Shown in pieces: positions 52,317 through 61,955 of a stretch of 64,000 nucleotides of DNA (position 1 is its first letter; every line of letters starts with the position of its first letter). The notes beneath the pieces were generated by a model that saw only the letters and a program-made list of their open reading frames with translations, made no database searches and was not told the DNA's origin. Made by a program: the position numbers and the translations under genes. Origin of the DNA: Bacteroidota bacterium (lineage in GTDB: Bacteria > Bacteroidota > Bacteroidia > B-17B0 > Aurantibacillaceae); NCBI GenBank assembly GCA_013697245.1, contig JACCXH010000056.1, forward strand, positions 1 to 64,000, written 5' to 3'.

Positions 52317-55300
52317 ATGGTCCTAAACAAAAAGCTGGAGGGGATTTTTAATTCAAAACTTCAAAACTTAAACCTTAACCAAAACCACTGGCTGCAAGGT
52401 TTAAACGGATCTGCTTTGCCTTTTTTTATCCAATCGCTTTATTTAACGCATAAAAGATCATGTATAATTGTTGCTTCCGATAAAGAAAAAGCAGCCTATT
52501 TACTAAATGATTTAGAAACGCTGCTTGCGAACGAAAAGACTTTGTTTTTTCCCGAATCTTATCGTCAGCCATACCAGGAAGAAAAAACAACCAACGCCAA
52601 TATCCAGGAAAGGGCCGAGGTTTTAAACCTTTTATCAAAAGATACTTTTAAAGGCATTGTTATTACCTATCCTCAGGCATTAGCCGAAAAAGTAACTCTA
52701 AAACAAAAACTGCATCAAAATACTTTACAAATAAAAAAAGGAGAAAAACTCTCCATCGATTTCATTTCAGAATTTTTAGTGTCGTACGATTTTGAGCATG
52801 TTGATTTTGTTTATGAGCCCGGGCAATTTAGTATTCGTGGCGGCATCATCGATATTTTTTCTTTTGCTAACGAATTTCCTTATCGTATAGAATTGTTCGG
52901 TAATGAAGTAGATGCTATCAGAACATTTGATCCGACAGATCAATTATCAAACGCAAAATTTGATTTTGTTACCATTATTCCAAATATAAATTCAACCATT
53001 TTTACAGAAGAAAAAGTAGTACTGCTAAATTATTTTGATGCGGACAACTCATTTTTATTTTTTGAAGATGCGGGTTATGCTTTGGATATTTTTGACAAAA
53101 AATTTGAAACAGCCACAAAAGCATTTCATCAGCATACAGGCGAAATTAAACAAGTGCCCCCCGAAAAATTATACGCAAAGTCAGATGAATTAAAAGAACA
53201 ACTAAAGAAATTTACGTGTTTTGAATTTGGGATCAGACCTGTTCTCTCTTCAGATACCATCAAATTCAATCAGCGCCCTCAGCCTTCTTTTAATAAGAAC
53301 TTTGATCTTTTAATTGCCAATTTAAAAGAAAATAAGTCGAAAGGTTACGATAATTTTTTCCTCACAGATAACGTAAAACAGGCCGATAGGTTAATCACTA
53401 TTTTTAACGATCTTCTTGCAAAAGAACACCGTACTTACGATACCATCATTGATTATTTACAGTTAGATATTCACGAAGGGTTTATTGACGAAGACCTGAA
53501 ACTTGCTATTTATACCGATCATCAAATCTTTGAACGCTATCACCGCTTTAAACTTAAAGAATTAAAACACAAAAGCGCCGAAGCGTTTACAATAAAAGAA
53601 CTCCTCACTTTAAATCCGGGAGATTTTGTAACGCACATCGATCATGGCATCGGGCGTTTTGCAGGCTTACAAAAATTAAATATCAATGGCAAGGAACAGG
53701 AAAGTGTAAAATTATTATTTCGCGATAATGATGCTTTGTATGTGAGCATTCACAGCTTACACCGCATTAGTAAATTTAGTGGTAAAGAAGGTCATACACC
53801 TAAAATAGATAAATTAGGAAGTACCAACTGGGCCACATTAAAATTAAAAACAAAACGTAATGTAAAAGAACTTGCATACGATCTTATAAAATTATACGCC
53901 GAAAGAAAAGCAAAACCCGGGCACGCATTTCCAAAAGATAATTATTTGCAACATGAGTTGGAAGCATCTTTTATTTATGAAGATACGCCCGACCAAATTA
54001 AAGTTACTAAAGATGTAAAGCGCGATTTGGAAAAACCCCACCCGATGGATAGATTGGTATGCGGGGATGTAGGTTTCGGAAAAACAGAAATTGCCATTCG
54101 TGCTGCGTTTAAAGCTGTATGCGATAGCAAGCAGGTTGCCATTTTAGTGCCTACAACAATTTTAGCATACCAGCATTTTAAAACCTTTACCGATCGTTTA
54201 AAAGATCTTCCCTGTAATGTAGATTACATTAACCGTTTCCGTTCCACCAAACAAGTTAAAGATACATTACAACGTTTAGCAGAAGGCAAAGTGGATATTA
54301 TTATTGGTACACATAAATTAGTTGGCAAAGATGTTAAGTTCAAAGATCTTGGATTATTAATTATTGACGAAGAACAAAAATTTGGTGTTGGGGTAAAAGA
54401 TAAATTAAAAACATTTAAAAGTAATGTTGATACGCTCACTTTAACCGCTACCCCTATTCCACGTACATTGCAATTTAGTTTAATGGGAGCGCGCGATCTT
54501 TCTGTGATTTCTACGCCCCCTCCCAACCGCTATCCGGTGCAAACAGAATTACATTCTTTTGATGAAGAATTAATTCGCGATGCAGTGAGTTACGAATTGA
54601 ACCGTGGGGGCCAGGTATTTTTTGTACATAATAAGGTACAGAACATTACAGATATTGCCGGTATCATTCAACGCCTGGTGCCCGATGCACGCATTGCTAT
54701 TGGTCATGGACAAATGGACGGTGAAAAACTGGAAGACGTCATGCTTGGTTTTATGGAAGGCGAGTACGATGTTTTAGTAGCCACCACAATTATTGAAAGT
54801 GGATTAGATATAAGCAATGCCAATACTATTATTATTAACGATGCGCAAAATTTTGGCTTAAGCGATTTGCATCAAATGCGTGGACGGGTTGGACGCAGTA
54901 ATAAAAAAGCGTTTTGTTATTTATTAGCGCCATCGCAAATTATGCTTACCGGCGAAGCCCGAAAACGTTTAAAGGCCATTGTAGATTTTAGTGATCTTGG
55001 CAGTGGTTTTCAAATTGCCATGCGCGATCTTGATATTCGCGGTGCCGGAAATTTATTGGGTGGCGAACAAAGTGGGTTTATAAATGATATGGGCTTTGAC
55101 ACTTATATGAAAATTTTAAATGAAGCCATTGAAGAGTTAAAAGAAGAAGATTGGTATAAAGATGTTGTTGGCGAAGAACACGAATCAGATAAGTCCGTCT
55201 TCTCACGCCAATTTGTAAAAGAAACAGTTATTGAAACCGATCTTCCGTTACTTATTCCCGATACTTATGTAACAAGTTTAACCGAACGTTTATTATTATA

Positions 55301-55703
55301 TAGAGAGCTGGATAACATTACAAAAGAAGAAGACCTTAAGTTATTTGAAACGAATTTAAAAGACAGGTTCGGACCCGTGCCTTTAGAGGCTATAGAGTTG
55401 ATAAATGTTGTGCGCATGCGTTGGAAAGCCATGAAGCTGGGCTTCGAAAAATTAACCTTGAAGAATAAAAAAATGCTGGCCTATTTTTTAAATAAACAAG
55501 AAAGCGATTACTTTTCGAGTCCAATGTTTCAGGCGGCCTTGTTATTTGCGCAAAAATATCCTAATCTTTGTACTTTAAAAGAGCAAAATAAAAAATTGTA
55601 TTTAACCATAGAAGATGTTGATTCTGTAAAACGTTCGGCAGAAGTATTAACGCAAATAGAAGACCTTATCCAGTTTCCGCAAGTAGCAACAGATGAAAGC
55701 TAG
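52317..55703 (+). CDS. mfd: Transcription-repair coupling factor
   Basis: 1128 residues from the ATG at 52317. Domains in order: UvrB-homology region; RNA polymerase-interacting CarD-like domain (PGDFVTHIDHGIGRFAGL); SF2 translocase with Walker A GDVGFGKTEIA (near 586), DEEQ box LLIIDEEQKFGV and motif VI region HQMRGRVGRS; and the C-terminal TRCF domain. Mfd removes stalled RNA polymerase and recruits UvrA to lesions. It overlaps the next gene by 11 nt. Confidence 0.96.
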   Translation: MVLNKKLEGIFNSKLQNLNLNQNHWLQGLNGSALPFFIQSLYLTHKRSCIIVASDKEKAAYLLNDLETLLANEKTLFFPESYRQPYQEEKTTNANIQERAEVLNLLSKDTFKGIVITYPQALAEKVTLKQKLHQNTLQIKKGEKLSIDFISEFLVSYDFEHVDFVYEPGQFSIRGGIIDIFSFANEFPYRIELFGNEVDAIRTFDPTDQLSNAKFDFVTIIPNINSTIFTEEKVVLLNYFDADNSFLFFEDAGYALDIFDKKFETATKAFHQHTGEIKQVPPEKLYAKSDELKEQLKKFTCFEFGIRPVLSSDTIKFNQRPQPSFNKNFDLLIANLKENKSKGYDNFFLTDNVKQADRLITIFNDLLAKEHRTYDTIIDYLQLDIHEGFIDEDLKLAIYTDHQIFERYHRFKLKELKHKSAEAFTIKELLTLNPGDFVTHIDHGIGRFAGLQKLNINGKEQESVKLLFRDNDALYVSIHSLHRISKFSGKEGHTPKIDKLGSTNWATLKLKTKRNVKELAYDLIKLYAERKAKPGHAFPKDNYLQHELEASFIYEDTPDQIKVTKDVKRDLEKPHPMDRLVCGDVGFGKTEIAIRAAFKAVCDSKQVAILVPTTILAYQHFKTFTDRLKDLPCNVDYINRFRSTKQVKDTLQRLAEGKVDIIIGTHKLVGKDVKFKDLGLLIIDEEQKFGVGVKDKLKTFKSNVDTLTLTATPIPRTLQFSLMGARDLSVISTPPPNRYPVQTELHSFDEELIRDAVSYELNRGGQVFFVHNKVQNITDIAGIIQRLVPDARIAIGHGQMDGEKLEDVMLGFMEGEYDVLVATTIIESGLDISNANTIIINDAQNFGLSDLHQMRGRVGRSNKKAFCYLLAPSQIMLTGEARKRLKAIVDFSDLGSGFQIAMRDLDIRGAGNLLGGEQSGFINDMGFDTYMKILNEAIEELKEEDWYKDVVGEEHESDKSVFSRQFVKETVIETDLPLLIPDTYVTSLTERLLLYRELDNITKEEDLKLFETNLKDRFGPVPLEAIELINVVRMRWKAMKLGFEKLTLKNKKMLAYFLNKQESDYFSSPMFQAALLFAQKYPNLCTLKEQNKKLYLTIEDVDSVKRSAEVLTQIEDLIQFPQVATDES

Positions 55704-56667
55704 ATCGCGCTCTATAATTATTTTAGGTGTCCTTTTTGGATATATTTTATTACAGTTTTTGTGGTGGGAAGTTTTGTTGGTGCGACAAACCGGCCAAATC
55801 ATAGATCTTAAACAAAAAATTATTGAGCTTAGCACAACTAACGAATCGAGACTAATAGAGGAAATAGATTTGCTCCACCAAAAAAAGAAAATGCAGGTAA
55901 TGATGGTGGTTGGTGAAGGCACCGTTTTTTTATTACTGTTATTATTTGGCATTTATAAAATTAAACAAGCACAGGATAAAGAAACCACACTTAATAATCA
56001 GCAAAAGAATTTTTTTCTTAGCATTACACATGAGTTAAAAACACCCATTGCTGCTACCAAATTACAATTACAAACCTTACAAAAACAAAAATTAAATGAG
56101 CTTACACAGCAAACATTAATTGCCAATGCTTTAACTGAGACCGAGAGATTAAATAATTTAATTGATAACGTTCTTTTAGCAAGTAGGTTAGACGCAGGAG
56201 AGTTTATGTTTAAATTAGAAAAACAAAATTTAAGCGAAACGGTTACAGGCATTTTAAACCGTTATTATAAAAAAGAAATTGCTTCGGGGGAATTAAAATT
56301 AAAAATTGATGAGCAGATATTTGCAGAAATAGATGAAAGCTCTTTTCCATCTATTATTACCAACCTGGTTGATAACGCTCTAAAATATTCTCCTGATCGA
56401 AAAGAAATTACGTTGGAATTGTTAAGCGAAAAAAATGCTAGTATTTTAAGCGTTCAGGATAAGGGTTGTGGAATTTCGGCAATTGATAAAGGAAAAATAT
56501 TTAATAAATTCTTTAGAGCCGGCAATGAAGAAACAAGAAGTTCAAAAGGAACGGGACTTGGTTTATATATCGTTAGTTACATTATAAAAAATCATGGCGC
56601 TACCATGCTTGTAAAAGATAATCTGCCAAAGGGCAGTATTTTTGAGATACGTTTCAATGCAGTTTAA
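55693..56667 (+). CDS. Membrane sensor histidine kinase
   Basis: 324 residues. Two membrane helices (about 8-30 and 69-89) flank a short coiled periplasmic segment. Then HisKA with SITHELKTPIAAT (phosphoacceptor His113) and HATPase with N-box NLVDNALKYSPD, DKGCGIS and GTGLGLYIV. The cognate response regulator is not in the window. The start overlaps mfd, and the end overlaps the substrate-binding protein gene, hinting that the kinase is part of the same transcript as the importer. Confidence 0.92.
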   Translation: MKARSRSIIILGVLFGYILLQFLWWEVLLVRQTGQIIDLKQKIIELSTTNESRLIEEIDLLHQKKKMQVMMVVGEGTVFLLLLLFGIYKIKQAQDKETTLNNQQKNFFLSITHELKTPIAATKLQLQTLQKQKLNELTQQTLIANALTETERLNNLIDNVLLASRLDAGEFMFKLEKQNLSETVTGILNRYYKKEIASGELKLKIDEQIFAEIDESSFPSIITNLVDNALKYSPDRKEITLELLSEKNASILSVQDKGCGISAIDKGKIFNKFFRAGNEETRSSKGTGLGLYIVSYIIKNHGATMLVKDNLPKGSIFEIRFNAV

Positions 56668-57814
56668 TTTTTTTAAATATCTATTTTTTGCAGGCCTCCT
56701 GTTTTTCTTAAGTTGCTCGCAACGAGAAGAAAAAAAAGTCGATTTTTTTTCTTCTCTTAAAAAAGATACGGGTATTAAATACGCCAAACGTTTTTCTATC
56801 TCCCGCAATAACAAGGTAACGTTAGTGTATCTTTTCGGGAATGGATCGAATTATGATACCACTGCAAGTTATTTAATTTATACAGATGCATCGTCTATAA
56901 AAAATGTTCCTAAAAATATTACACTCATAAAAAGTCCCTGTAAAAAAATTGCGGCTTTAAGCAGTATTTATGTCAACATGTTTTGCGAGCTTGGTTTACT
57001 TGATCTTGTAGCGGCCATTGATAATGTGGATTACATAAACAACAAAGATATAATTTCGAGATGTAATAGCGGACAGATAAAAGAATTATCAAAAGGTATT
57101 GAGTTGGATCTGGAGCAAACCATTCACCTAAACCCCGATATAATTTTCACCTTCGGGATGGGTGATCCCAAAAAAGATGTTAACCCTAAATTATTACAAA
57201 CCAAAATACCTATAGCTATTAGTTTAGACCATAAAGAAGAGACGCCATTAGCAAGAGCCGAGTGGATAAAATTTTTTGCAGTTTTTGTAGATAAAAAAGA
57301 CATGGCAGATTCTATTTTTAAGATCGTCGAAAAAAATTATACTGAATTAAAAGCTATTGCAAAAAAAGCCGAAAGCAAGCCAACCGTTTTTAACGATATA
57401 AAATATAGCGACTCCTGGTATATGCCCGGAGGAAAAAGTTATGTGGCGCAAATGTTAGATGATGCCGGTGCAAATTATTTATGGAAGAACGACACTAACT
57501 ACGGCAGCTTGCCGCTTAGTTTTGAGAAAGTTTATGTAAAAGCTAAAGAAGCAGATTTTTGGATAAACCAATCTACTTTAAAAACAAAAAAAGAACTATT
57601 AAGTTTTGATAGTCGATATAATGAATTTAAAGCTTTTAAAACAGGGGCACTTTTTAATAATACATTGCACGCAAACAATAAAGGTTATAGTACTTATTGG
57701 GAAACGGGTATGATCTATCCCGATAGAATACTAAGCGATCTTATTTTAATATTTCATCCTGAATTAAAAGCAGATATCAAAAATGATATGTATTATTACG
57801 AGCAATTAAAATAA
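56657..57814 (+). CDS. Periplasmic substrate-binding lipoprotein of an iron-chelate/cobalamin importer (BtuF-like)
   Basis: 385 residues from the ATG at 56657. The lipobox FFLSCSQ anchors it. The fold is the helical-backbone class III binding protein, with VYLFGNGSNYDTTASY, SSIYVNMFCELGL, LNPDIIFTFGMGDP, and MPGGKSYVAQMLDDAGANYLW. Substrate: siderophore, heme or cobalamin. The corrinoid/iron class cannot be separated by eye. It overlaps the kinase gene by 11 nt and precedes its permease by one base. Confidence 0.87.
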   Translation: MQFNFFKYLFFAGLLFFLSCSQREEKKVDFFSSLKKDTGIKYAKRFSISRNNKVTLVYLFGNGSNYDTTASYLIYTDASSIKNVPKNITLIKSPCKKIAALSSIYVNMFCELGLLDLVAAIDNVDYINNKDIISRCNSGQIKELSKGIELDLEQTIHLNPDIIFTFGMGDPKKDVNPKLLQTKIPIAISLDHKEETPLARAEWIKFFAVFVDKKDMADSIFKIVEKNYTELKAIAKKAESKPTVFNDIKYSDSWYMPGGKSYVAQMLDDAGANYLWKNDTNYGSLPLSFEKVYVKAKEADFWINQSTLKTKKELLSFDSRYNEFKAFKTGALFNNTLHANNKGYSTYWETGMIYPDRILSDLILIFHPELKADIKNDMYYYEQLK

Positions 57815-57815
57815 G

Positions 57816-58802
57816 TTGGAAAAACACACTAGCATAAAGTTTTTAATTTTAATTGGCCTTTTAATTTGCGCCTGTTTTTTAAGTTTATTTTACGGCGGCA
57901 GCGAAACTATTTCGTTTAGCGATCTATCCTCTAACAATTTTATTTTTTGGCACATCCGTTTTCCAAAAACAATAACTGCTATTATTGCCGGCTGTACGCT
58001 TGCGGTTTCCGGTTTGATTTTACAGATCATTTTTAGAAATCCGCTTGCCGGGCCATATGTGCTAGGTATTAGCTCTGGAGCATCCTTAATGGTGGCAATA
58101 AGTATTTTGGCCGGCAGTACTTTACATTTATTTTCTGATTTTTTTATTGGTAAAACATTTATTGTGCTCTCTGCCATTGCCGGAAGTTTTTTAATTACAT
58201 TTTTAATTTTAGCTGTTTCCAAAAAAGTTAACAGTAACATTGTTTTGCTTTTAATTGGTTTAATGCTCTCACAAATTTGTGGTGCCATACAAACTGCCCT
58301 CGAATATTTTTCGGATGCTAACAGCCTTAAAAGTTTTGTGATATGGGGCATGGGTTCTTTAGCCAACACCACTAATTTTGATCTTTTGATTTATTTGCCA
58401 ACAGCTTTGGTTACCTTGCTTATAATTTTATTTTTTATAAAACCTTTAAACGCTTTATTGCTTGGCGAAAATTACGCGCAAAATGTTGGTATCAATTTTA
58501 ATTCTAGCCGTTTTTATTTAATCTTAATTTCGTCTGTATTAACGGGTTTAACTACTGCTTTTTGCGGCCCCATTGCCTTTATTGGCACTGCCGTTCCTAT
58601 TCTTTCCCGTATGGTATTTAAAAGCTCTAAACAACATTTGCATGTAGCTTCCTGTTTATTAATTGGAAGCATTATTCTTTTACTGTCTGATGCATTAGCC
58701 AATTCTGCCATCAATAACATTTCATTACCAATAAACATGATCACCACATTTATTGGCGCACCATTGGTAATTTATCTCATGTTTAAAAACAAAACCTGGT
58801 AA
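57816..58802 (+). CDS. FecCD/BtuC-type permease
   Basis: 328 residues from a TTG start one base after the binding-protein stop. About nine to ten membrane helices with family motifs RFPKTITAIIAGCTLAVSGLILQIIFRNPLAGPYVLGISSGASL and GMGSLANT, and FCGPIAFIGTAVPILSRMVF near the end. It forms the dimeric channel for a class III binding protein. Confidence 0.92.
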   Translation: MEKHTSIKFLILIGLLICACFLSLFYGGSETISFSDLSSNNFIFWHIRFPKTITAIIAGCTLAVSGLILQIIFRNPLAGPYVLGISSGASLMVAISILAGSTLHLFSDFFIGKTFIVLSAIAGSFLITFLILAVSKKVNSNIVLLLIGLMLSQICGAIQTALEYFSDANSLKSFVIWGMGSLANTTNFDLLIYLPTALVTLLIILFFIKPLNALLLGENYAQNVGINFNSSRFYLILISSVLTGLTTAFCGPIAFIGTAVPILSRMVFKSSKQHLHVASCLLIGSIILLLSDALANSAINNISLPINMITTFIGAPLVIYLMFKNKTW

Positions 58803-59545
58803 TGGATAAAAAGGAACGTATACTTTTAAAAGATACTGCGCTGGGATATAAAAAAAATGGCCAGATTATTCCAGTTTTAAAAAACGTTAACCTAAGTTTT
58901 TATGAGGGGGATTTTATTGGTATTGTTGGTATAAACGGCGTTGGAAAATCTACTCTTTTAAAAAGTTTGTGTGGGCTGTTACCGGTTTTGCAGGGCGAAA
59001 TTTTTATCGATCAGTACCCTGTTTCCGCTTTTTTATTGAACGAATTGGCAAAAAAAATAGCTATTGTATTAACTGAAAAGATTGGCGGCTTTAATTTAAC
59101 AGCCTATGATGTAGTTGCGGCTGGTCAAATGCCATACACCAATTCATTTAACCGTTTAGAGAAAGAAAATATTAACATTATTGACCAGGCAATTAAAGCC
59201 TGTGGAATTAGCCAGCATCAACATAAACTTTTAAACGAGTTAAGTGATGGCTTGTTTCAAAAAACAATTATTGCCAAGGCTTTAGCACAGCAAACACCCA
59301 TTATGCTATTAGATGAGCCGAGTGCGTTTTTAGATTATGCCTCCAAACATGATCTATTCATTTTATTAAAAAAACTAGCAGATGAAGAGCGTAAATGTGT
59401 GTTGGTGAGTTCGCACGACCTGGATCTATTGCTAAAATACTGCTCTAAACTATTAGTAATTTCAAATATATCAACAGCTTTGATTTCTGTTTCGGAAGCT
59501 AAAACCAACAAGGCATTTCTTGAAATTGGCGGGGGTTTTATTTGA
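58802..59545 (+). CDS. ABC importer ATPase (BtuD/FecE-like)
   Basis: 247 residues. Walker A GINGVGKSTLLKSL, Walker B PIMLLDEPSAFLDY and H-loop VLVSSHDLDLL are intact. The signature is LSDGLFQK instead of LSGGQ or LSDGQ: the Gln is Leu, so its ATP contact differs, although many importers keep function with relaxed signatures. The ATG shares a base with the permease stop. Confidence 0.9.
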   Translation: MDKKERILLKDTALGYKKNGQIIPVLKNVNLSFYEGDFIGIVGINGVGKSTLLKSLCGLLPVLQGEIFIDQYPVSAFLLNELAKKIAIVLTEKIGGFNLTAYDVVAAGQMPYTNSFNRLEKENINIIDQAIKACGISQHQHKLLNELSDGLFQKTIIAKALAQQTPIMLLDEPSAFLDYASKHDLFILLKKLADEERKCVLVSSHDLDLLLKYCSKLLVISNISTALISVSEAKTNKAFLEIGGGFI

Positions 59546-59591
59546 CCCTTTTTTTCCACACTTGTACGTTGTAAACATTTTTTAAAAAAAC

Positions 59592-59623
59592 TTGTTATTT
59601 ATTTAATTAAAGCACTATTTTTG
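59592..59623 (+). promoter_or_regulatory. Promoter of the SET-domain gene
   Basis: TTG (59592-59594), 21-base spacer, TATTTTTG (59616-59623), then 8 bases to the ATG. A complete Bacteroidota-type promoter. Confidence 0.7.
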
Positions 59624-59631
59624 TCATCGCT

Positions 59632-60051
59632 ATGGCCTTAAAAATTAAAAATTCTAAATTACCCAACGCCGGAAAAGGTTTGTTTACAGATAAACCAATT
59701 AAAAAAAATTCAAAGATAATTGAATATAAAGGCGAGATCATTAACTGGAAAGAATACGAAAAAAGAGTACTTGAACATAAGGATGGTTATTTATTGTACA
59801 TTAATAAGCAACGTTGTATTGACGCTTATGATACTCCAAAATACAAAGCGCGTTATGCCAATGATGCCGAAGGCCTTAGTCGAATTAAAGGTTTAAAGAA
59901 TAACGCCTACTATGAAATATCCGGCAAACAAGCTTATATTGTTGCAGAACGCGACATTAATGCAGGCGAAGAAGTATTTGTAGGTTACAGTAAAGAATAT
60001 TGGGATTGTATCCGTTACAACATTAAACACAAACTTTACAAAAAAAATTAA
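59632..60051 (+). CDS. SET-domain protein-lysine methyltransferase-like
   Basis: 139 residues, essentially a single SET domain: SKLPNAGKGLFTDKPIKKNSKIIEYKGE (SAM-binding start), YLLYINKQRCIDAYD, ARYANDAEGLSRIKGLKNNAYYE (pseudoknot/ND motif region) and AGEEVFVGYSKEYWD. No pre- or post-SET Cys clusters are seen. SET enzymes methylate lysines using S-adenosylmethionine. The target here is unknown. It is monocistronic with its own promoter and lies upstream of pth. Confidence 0.88.
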   Translation: MALKIKNSKLPNAGKGLFTDKPIKKNSKIIEYKGEIINWKEYEKRVLEHKDGYLLYINKQRCIDAYDTPKYKARYANDAEGLSRIKGLKNNAYYEISGKQAYIVAERDINAGEEVFVGYSKEYWDCIRYNIKHKLYKKN

Positions 60052-60106
60052 TTGTATATTTACTCGGCTTTGTAACATCTATCAAACGAAAACAAAGTAA
60101 ATTTTA

Positions 60107-60673
60107 ATGAGTAAATTTTTAATAGTTGGTTTAGGCAATATTGGCGAAGAATACGCCGAAACCCGGCATAACATCGGCTTTAAAATTGTGGATGCCTTGG
60201 CTAAAGATTCGGCTATTAAATTCTCATCCGATCGTTATGCAGATGTTGCCGAATTAAAACACAAAGGCAAAACCCTTATTTTAATTAAACCAAGCACTTA
60301 TATGAACCTTAGTGGTAAGGCCGTTAATTATTGGTTGCAAACAGAAAAAATTGAAACAGAAAATATGCTGGTGCTTGTTGATGAACTAGCTCTACCTTTT
60401 GGAAAAATTCGTATAGGCCCAAAAGGTAGTGATGGTGGCCATAATGGCCTTACCAGCATCCAGGAAACATTAAACACTACCAATTACCCGCGCTTACGTT
60501 TTGGCATCAGTAACGAATTTAATAAAGGCTCACAGGTAAATTATGTATTGGGTAAATGGAATGAAGAAGAATTAAAGACCCTTAACGAAAGAATAAAAAT
60601 TGCCGCAGATGCTGTTAAAGCATTCTCTTTCATTGGCCTGCAACGCTGCATGAATGAGTTTAATACTAAATAA
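60107..60673 (+). CDS. pth: Peptidyl-tRNA hydrolase
   Basis: 188 residues. GLGNIGEEYAETRHNIGF with the catalytic His21 and Asn11, LIKPSTYMNLSG, LALPFGKIRIGPKGSDGGHNGL, and RFGISN identify Pth, which frees tRNA from prematurely released peptidyl-tRNA. Length is normal for the family. Confidence 0.96.
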   Translation: MSKFLIVGLGNIGEEYAETRHNIGFKIVDALAKDSAIKFSSDRYADVAELKHKGKTLILIKPSTYMNLSGKAVNYWLQTEKIETENMLVLVDELALPFGKIRIGPKGSDGGHNGLTSIQETLNTTNYPRLRFGISNEFNKGSQVNYVLGKWNEEELKTLNERIKIAADAVKAFSFIGLQRCMNEFNTK

Positions 60674-60696
60674 TCAAATTATGGAAAATATAAAAA

Positions 60697-60752
60697 GTAA
60701 GATGGAAAATGTGGTTTACGATACATTTGCCGTTTTACATCTTCCATTTTAC
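60697..60752. repeat. Imperfect inverted repeat between pth and holB
   Basis: GTAAGATGGAAAATG (60697-60711) and CATCTTCCATTTTAC (60738-60752) are inverted copies with 13 of 15 matches, separated by 26 bases. No T-run follows, so it is unlikely to be an intrinsic terminator. It resembles short repeats frequent in Bacteroidota intergenic regions. Confidence 0.5.
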
Positions 60753-60773
60753 ATAAATCGGTAACTTTACTTC

Positions 60774-61895
60774 ATGTTATATAGCGAAATAGTTGGTCAG
60801 CAAGAACCCAAACACCGTTTATTAAAAATGGTGAAAGAGGAACGTGTTCCCCATGCCTTATTATTTGCCGGAAAAGAAGGAAGCGGAAATTTACCGGCGG
60901 CTATTGCTTTTGCGCAACATTTGTATTGTAAAAATAAAACAGATGACGGCGCTTGTGGAACCTGTATCTCTTGTAACAAAGTTTCAAAATTAATTCACCC
61001 AGATCTGCATTTGGTTTTTCCTATCGCAAAAAGTAAAGATGTAAAAAGCAGCAACGACCTTGTTAGAGATTTTAGGGAGGCTTTTTTAGCCAATCCTTAT
61101 TTAAGCCTGAATGATTGGTTCAATGAATTAAGTGCAGAAAATAAACAACCCATTATACCGGTTGAAGAAGCAAATGATATTTTAAAAAAATTAAGTTATA
61201 CGAGTTACGAAGGCTCTTATAAAATAATGATCATTTGGCAACCTGAAAAAATGAATGCCGAAGCCGCCAACAAACTTTTAAAAATATTAGAAGAGCCGCC
61301 TGAAAAAACCATTTTTGTTTTGGTGACTAATCATACTGAGCAATTATTAGCTACAATAATTTCGCGGGTGCAACAAATACCATTTTATAATTGTAGCGAA
61401 CAGGAAATTTCTGAAGCATTGATTGCTAATTTTAAAGTAAATACCGAGGTTGCCAGGCAAACTGCCATTCTTGCTAACGGAAATTATGCAGAAGCCATTA
61501 CTTTATTAACGCACAACGAAGAGAACGTGTCTTTTCTTGCCAACTTTCAAAATTTTATGAGGTTGGCATTAAAATTCGATCCGGGCAAGGCTTTAGTTTG
61601 GATAGATGAGAACGCATCGTCCGGAAGAGAAAAACAAAAACAGTTTTTGCAATATGGCTTAGAGGTATTTCGTGATTGTTTGATGTATAATTTTGGGGAT
61701 AAGAATCTGGTGAGGCTGAGTGGGCAAGAAAAACAATTCCTTGAAAAATTTGCACCTTTCGTAAATCAAAGAAATTATGAAAAACTGGTAGAGGAATTCA
61801 ATAACAATTACTATTATATTGAACGCAATGCGAATCCCAAGATCCTGTTCATGGATCTTATTCTGAAGACAAACGAGTTAATAAACTTAAAATAA
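60774..61895 (+). CDS. holB: DNA polymerase III clamp-loader subunit delta prime
   Basis: 373 residues. GQQEPKHRLLKM, VPHALLFAGKEGSGNLP, a zinc-binding Cys set (Cys52, Cys61, Cys64, Cys67), AEAANKLLKILEEPPEKTIFVLVT and TIISRVQ are the AAA+ features. The Walker A Lys is replaced (SGN instead of GKT), as is typical of delta prime, which does not hydrolyse ATP. It loads the beta clamp together with gamma/tau and delta. Confidence 0.94.
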   Translation: MLYSEIVGQQEPKHRLLKMVKEERVPHALLFAGKEGSGNLPAAIAFAQHLYCKNKTDDGACGTCISCNKVSKLIHPDLHLVFPIAKSKDVKSSNDLVRDFREAFLANPYLSLNDWFNELSAENKQPIIPVEEANDILKKLSYTSYEGSYKIMIIWQPEKMNAEAANKLLKILEEPPEKTIFVLVTNHTEQLLATIISRVQQIPFYNCSEQEISEALIANFKVNTEVARQTAILANGNYAEAITLLTHNEENVSFLANFQNFMRLALKFDPGKALVWIDENASSGREKQKQFLQYGLEVFRDCLMYNFGDKNLVRLSGQEKQFLEKFAPFVNQRNYEKLVEEFNNNYYYIERNANPKILFMDLILKTNELINLK

Positions 61896-61930
61896 AAAAG
61901 GGGTTGCCAAATTGGCAACCCCTTTTTTTT
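61894..61930 (+). terminator. Bidirectional terminator between holB and the PKD protein
   Basis: GGGGTTGCC (61900-61908) pairs with GGCAACCCC (61914-61922) around AAATT, followed by eight T residues, with A-rich sequence on the other side. It ends holB and, in reverse, the PKD-repeat gene. Confidence 0.92.
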
Positions 61931-61955
61931 GAGCTTATACTTAATTAAAAAAATT

